Assembly: GCF_021654855.1 (NCBI RefSeq)
Contig: NZ_AP024202.1
Span: 2,418,001 to 2,482,000 of the forward strand
Origin: Thiomicrorhabdus immobilis
GTDB taxonomy: Bacteria; Pseudomonadota; Gammaproteobacteria; Thiomicrospirales; Thiomicrospiraceae
DNA length: 64,000 nucleotides
Direction of reading: 5' to 3'
A program made the translations under genes and the position numbers. Positions 62,125 through 64,000 of this stretch are shown one piece after another. Each line of letters opens with the position of its first letter. The stretch's first letter is position 1. The notes beneath the pieces are model-generated. The model did not search any database, had not been told where the DNA came from, and saw only the letters and a program-made list of their open reading frames with translations.

Positions 62125-62200
62125 TGGTACAGCCACGAGGACTCGAACCCCGAACAGCCCCTTAGGAGGGGGCAGTTATATCCTGTTTAACTATGGCCGC
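62125..62200 (-). tRNA. tRNA-Arg (CCT)
   Basis: A 76-base cloverleaf on the minus strand: acceptor GCGGCCA pairing with TGGCTGT (two G-U pairs), D-stem GTTA/TAAC, anticodon stem GCCCC/GGGGC with loop CTCCTAA giving anticodon CCT, T-loop GGTTCGAGTCC, and encoded ACCA. It starts three bases after the ovoB stop on the opposite strand. tRNA-Arg(CCT) is a frequent integration target, but I see no integrase or repeated 3' end nearby. Confidence 0.93.
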
Positions 62201-62212
62201 ATTGTAATAAAA

Positions 62213-62749
62213 CTAAGGTTGGTCAAGCGCACCCAAGCGTGCTGTTTTGTACTGACCTGTTTGGGTGTCTAGTTTATAAATATTGAAGTTGGTGTCAATA
62301 TCAAACCCATCTAAACGCGAAGCATAATTGGTTGACAAACTCCCTTCAGGCGAATGCACCCTATGAAAGACGTGTTGTGGCCAACCTAATATGGCCGCAC
62401 CCTCAAAGATTTTTTGACTATTGTGATAAATCGCATCGGCTGTGACTTCAAAGTTTTCAACTTGACCATGCTTTTGTGAATAAAGCTGTACCAAACGGCG
62501 TCCTTGATGCACCAACAGTTTATCTTCTTGGTCGGTATGCATATACCAATACCAAGTGTCATCCCCTTCGATTAATGGGCTTTTGCCACCAGGTTCATGC
62601 ATGACCAAATCAATACCAGAAAGATCATCAACCACCCCTTCAAGCGCAAAAAAGTCCACTTTTGGCGTGCTTCGCAAGGTTTTTAGAGGCAAAATAAAGC
62701 ACAAATTTTCAATATAAATATTTTTACGGCCAGCGTCTAACGAAAGCAT
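62213..62749 (-). CDS. Unknown protein, possibly cupin-like
   Basis: A 178-residue protein I do not recognise. It has no signal peptide. The sequence (VDFFALEGVVDDLSG, MHEPGGKSPLIEGDDTWYWYMH, LLVHQGRRLVQLYS, VFHRVHSPEGS) is beta-rich with scattered His and Glu, suggestive of a cupin or jelly-roll domain, possibly metal-binding. GAGGTAACGA precedes the ATG. It is on the same strand as the hexose-6-phosphate epimerase gene upstream (100-base gap), so it may be cotranscribed. Confidence 0.6.
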   Translation of the reverse strand: MLSLDAGRKNIYIENLCFILPLKTLRSTPKVDFFALEGVVDDLSGIDLVMHEPGGKSPLIEGDDTWYWYMHTDQEDKLLVHQGRRLVQLYSQKHGQVENFEVTADAIYHNSQKIFEGAAILGWPQHVFHRVHSPEGSLSTNYASRLDGFDIDTNFNIYKLDTQTGQYKTARLGALDQP

Positions 62750-62788
62750 TCGTTACCTCATCATCCAATCAATAGAGTTTAAACAAAT

Positions 62789-62812
62789 AGGCGAGCCATA
62801 TCGCTCGCCAGT
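62789..62812 (-). terminator. Possible terminator after the hexose-6-phosphate epimerase gene
   Basis: GGCGAGC, loop and GCTCGCC form a 7-bp stem; on the minus strand it is followed by TATTTGTTT, a weak U-tract. It lies 41 bases after the stop of the epimerase gene and may only partly stop transcription. Confidence 0.5.
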
Positions 62813-62851
62813 TAATGATACGCCGCCGTTGACGCATAGAGCTAAAACAGG

Positions 62852-63748
62852 TTATGCCAAAGGTTCAATCGAATATTGCACACTCAACATATGTTCGGCT
62901 TTACTTGGTAGGGTAATGAAGTTGTCCAACACATTGCCGCTTTCTACACAGGCAAATTCCAACCAGGCCTGGTCGTCTATATCGGCAAAACCTTTAACGA
63001 TTTCCGGGCCAGGATTCCAAACCACACTGGATTGCGAGTTACGCTTTTCGATGATAATCTGACGATTATTATCGGCATCTATAATGGCTACGGTGCCAGT
63101 TTGATTTAAATAAACCGAATCTTTAGGGGGATTCAACACCACAATCTCGTTTTGAATTTCAGCAGGTGCATCACTGGCTAATTTATCCAGATGTGTACTC
63201 TTTTCAAGACCTTTAATCTGCATACCAACTGGATTCGCTACCGCAAAATAGGTGTGTAAAGCTTCTGTGATATCAATGCTTTCATCACTTAAGTTGGCGC
63301 TGATTAAGGTGAGGATCAAACTTTCACCGATTTCGATACAGAGCTTCAAGCTAAAAGGGTGCGGCCATTGCGCCATGGTGTTTTCATCGGATTCACAAGC
63401 CAATAAAACCCGTGTTGCCCCGGTATCCAGGTGCACGGCTTTTTCCACATTCCAAACCATGCTGCGCACAAAACCATGAGCTGGCAGGCCTGCTTGTTTT
63501 GCCGCACCAAACCACGGCCAGCAAACCGGAACGCCACCTCTAACCGGTTTAGAGCCGTCATAAACCGCAGTATCGCTTACCCACAAGAGGTCTTTTTGTC
63601 CCTTGGGCATAAAACTTAAAACCGAGCCACCTAATGTGGTGATGGTCGCCTTGGCAAAAGCATTGTCAATTTCAATTAACTCTACCTTTTCACGGTGTGT
63701 AAATTTAATCCCTTCAACAGAAAATTGTTCTTGATAACGACTCGTCAT
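62852..63748 (-). CDS. D-hexose-6-phosphate mutarotase (glucose-6-phosphate 1-epimerase, YeaD-like)
   Basis: A 298-residue aldose-epimerase-fold protein. Motifs: LGGSVLSFMPKGQKDLLWVSD, RGGVPVCWPWFG, EALHTYFAVANP and VVWNPGPEI, as in YeaD. It interconverts alpha and beta anomers of glucose-6-phosphate, useful where both Zwf (beta) and glucan or sucrose synthesis (alpha) draw on the pool. An exact ACCAGGCCTGGT lies at 62962-62973, read Asp-Gln-Ala-Trp. Confidence 0.85.
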   Translation of the reverse strand: MTSRYQEQFSVEGIKFTHREKVELIEIDNAFAKATITTLGGSVLSFMPKGQKDLLWVSDTAVYDGSKPVRGGVPVCWPWFGAAKQAGLPAHGFVRSMVWNVEKAVHLDTGATRVLLACESDENTMAQWPHPFSLKLCIEIGESLILTLISANLSDESIDITEALHTYFAVANPVGMQIKGLEKSTHLDKLASDAPAEIQNEIVVLNPPKDSVYLNQTGTVAIIDADNNRQIIIEKRNSQSSVVWNPGPEIVKGFADIDDQAWLEFACVESGNVLDNFITLPSKAEHMLSVQYSIEPLA

Positions 63749-63801
63749 AATCTAAATCCTCTAAACATCAAATAAAACACACCATCTTGAAAACAGAGCA
63801 C

Positions 63802-64000
63802 TTAACGCCAGTCGGTTAAGGTTTTCTCCAATAATTCTTGTGGATAGTCACCGGTCACATAAGCCTGGCCGATCGATTTCAATAAAACCAAACGAATCGT
63901 CCCGGCTTGAACCTTTTTATCCCCTGCCATCAGTCCCAAAAACTTATCATTGCTCATCTCGGCAACTGATGGCGGTAAAATCGGCAATTTTGCCCGCTCA
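63802..64000 (-). CDS. aroB: 3-dehydroquinate synthase, C-terminal end (cut by window edge)
   Basis: The last 65 residues of a protein that continues beyond 64000. The segment DKFLGLMAGDKKVQAGTIRLVLLKSIGQAYVTGDYPQELL matches the AroB C-terminus, including the conserved DKK. AroB makes 3-dehydroquinate in the shikimate pathway. It precedes the epimerase gene on the same strand by 53 bases. Confidence 0.85.
   Translation of the reverse strand, partial: ERAKLPILPPSVAEMSNDKFLGLMAGDKKVQAGTIRLVLLKSIGQAYVTGDYPQELLEKTLTDWR

Noticed and set aside
62125-62200. tRNA-Arg(CCT) considered as an integration site for a mobile element
   Set aside because: No integrase, no duplicated 3' tRNA fragment and no composition change were seen on either side.

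Overview
The window looks like chromosomal DNA of a chemolithoautotrophic, sulfur-oxidising gammaproteobacterium of the Thiomicrospira / Hydrogenovibrio / Thiomicrorhabdus type. The evidence is a complete alpha-carboxysome operon with form IA Rubisco, divergent from a DabB-DabA inorganic-carbon uptake pair and flanked by two CbbR-type regulators, next to marine-type compatible-solute genes. Genus assignment is inference from gene content. Genes are densely packed, with many ATGA-type start/stop overlaps. I see no prophage, insertion sequence or CRISPR array.

Layout. 1-7173: two divergent operons for lipid modification (FAD oxidoreductase, DUF1365, cyclopropane-synthase-like methyltransferase, DUF3833 lipoprotein, chalcone-isomerase-like protein; opposite them SDR, NTF2-like protein and MFS transporter). 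7215-19405 (minus): carboxysome locus cbbL-cbbS-csoS2-csoSCA-csoS4A-csoS4B-four csoS1-ferritin-like-acRAF-McdB-like, a terminator, then rdgB-csoS1D-cbbR-cbbR. 20011-23993: dabB-dabA. 24936-25125: tRNA-Phe and tRNA-Leu. 25549-31335: hybrid histidine kinase and a polyamine-type ABC transporter. 31501-45346 (minus): glucosylglycerate genes (gpgP, gpgS, glucosylglycerate phosphorylase-like), gnd-zwf-pgl, then sps, a fused sucrose-phosphatase/fructokinase, and amylosucrase. 45802-47508: lipoprotein, luxS, mtnN. 47876-58611: DUF2238, GGDEF/degenerate-EAL protein, purT, FliS-like protein, chemoreceptor, rpoH, DUF1275, DUF3095. 58736-62121: ovoA-ovoB for ovothiol. 62125-64000: tRNA-Arg, an unknown gene, hexose-6-P epimerase and the 3' end of aroB.

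How it fits together. Dab concentrates bicarbonate; the carboxysome converts it to CO2 at Rubisco; CbbR proteins probably tune both. Fixed carbon is routed as sugar phosphates to two osmolytes, sucrose and glucosylglycerate, and through the oxidative pentose phosphate pathway for NADPH. Ovothiol and the lipid-modification cluster suggest oxidative or photo-oxidative stress defence.

Main points to re-examine: (1) a highly iterated palindrome, CCAGGCCTGG, usually ACCAGGCCTGGT, with 11 exact copies in 64 kb, in genes and between them; (2) an A9 slippery run in csoS2 whose -1 frame meets tandem stops within four codons, predicting a short CsoS2; (3) a CIRCE element over the rpoH promoter; (4) a sigma-54 promoter for an isolated FliS-like gene; (5) a sucrose-phosphatase/fructokinase fusion; (6) a McdB-like gene without adjacent mcdA; (7) a candidate sRNA at about 47729-47855; (8) four near-identical csoS1 genes in tandem.
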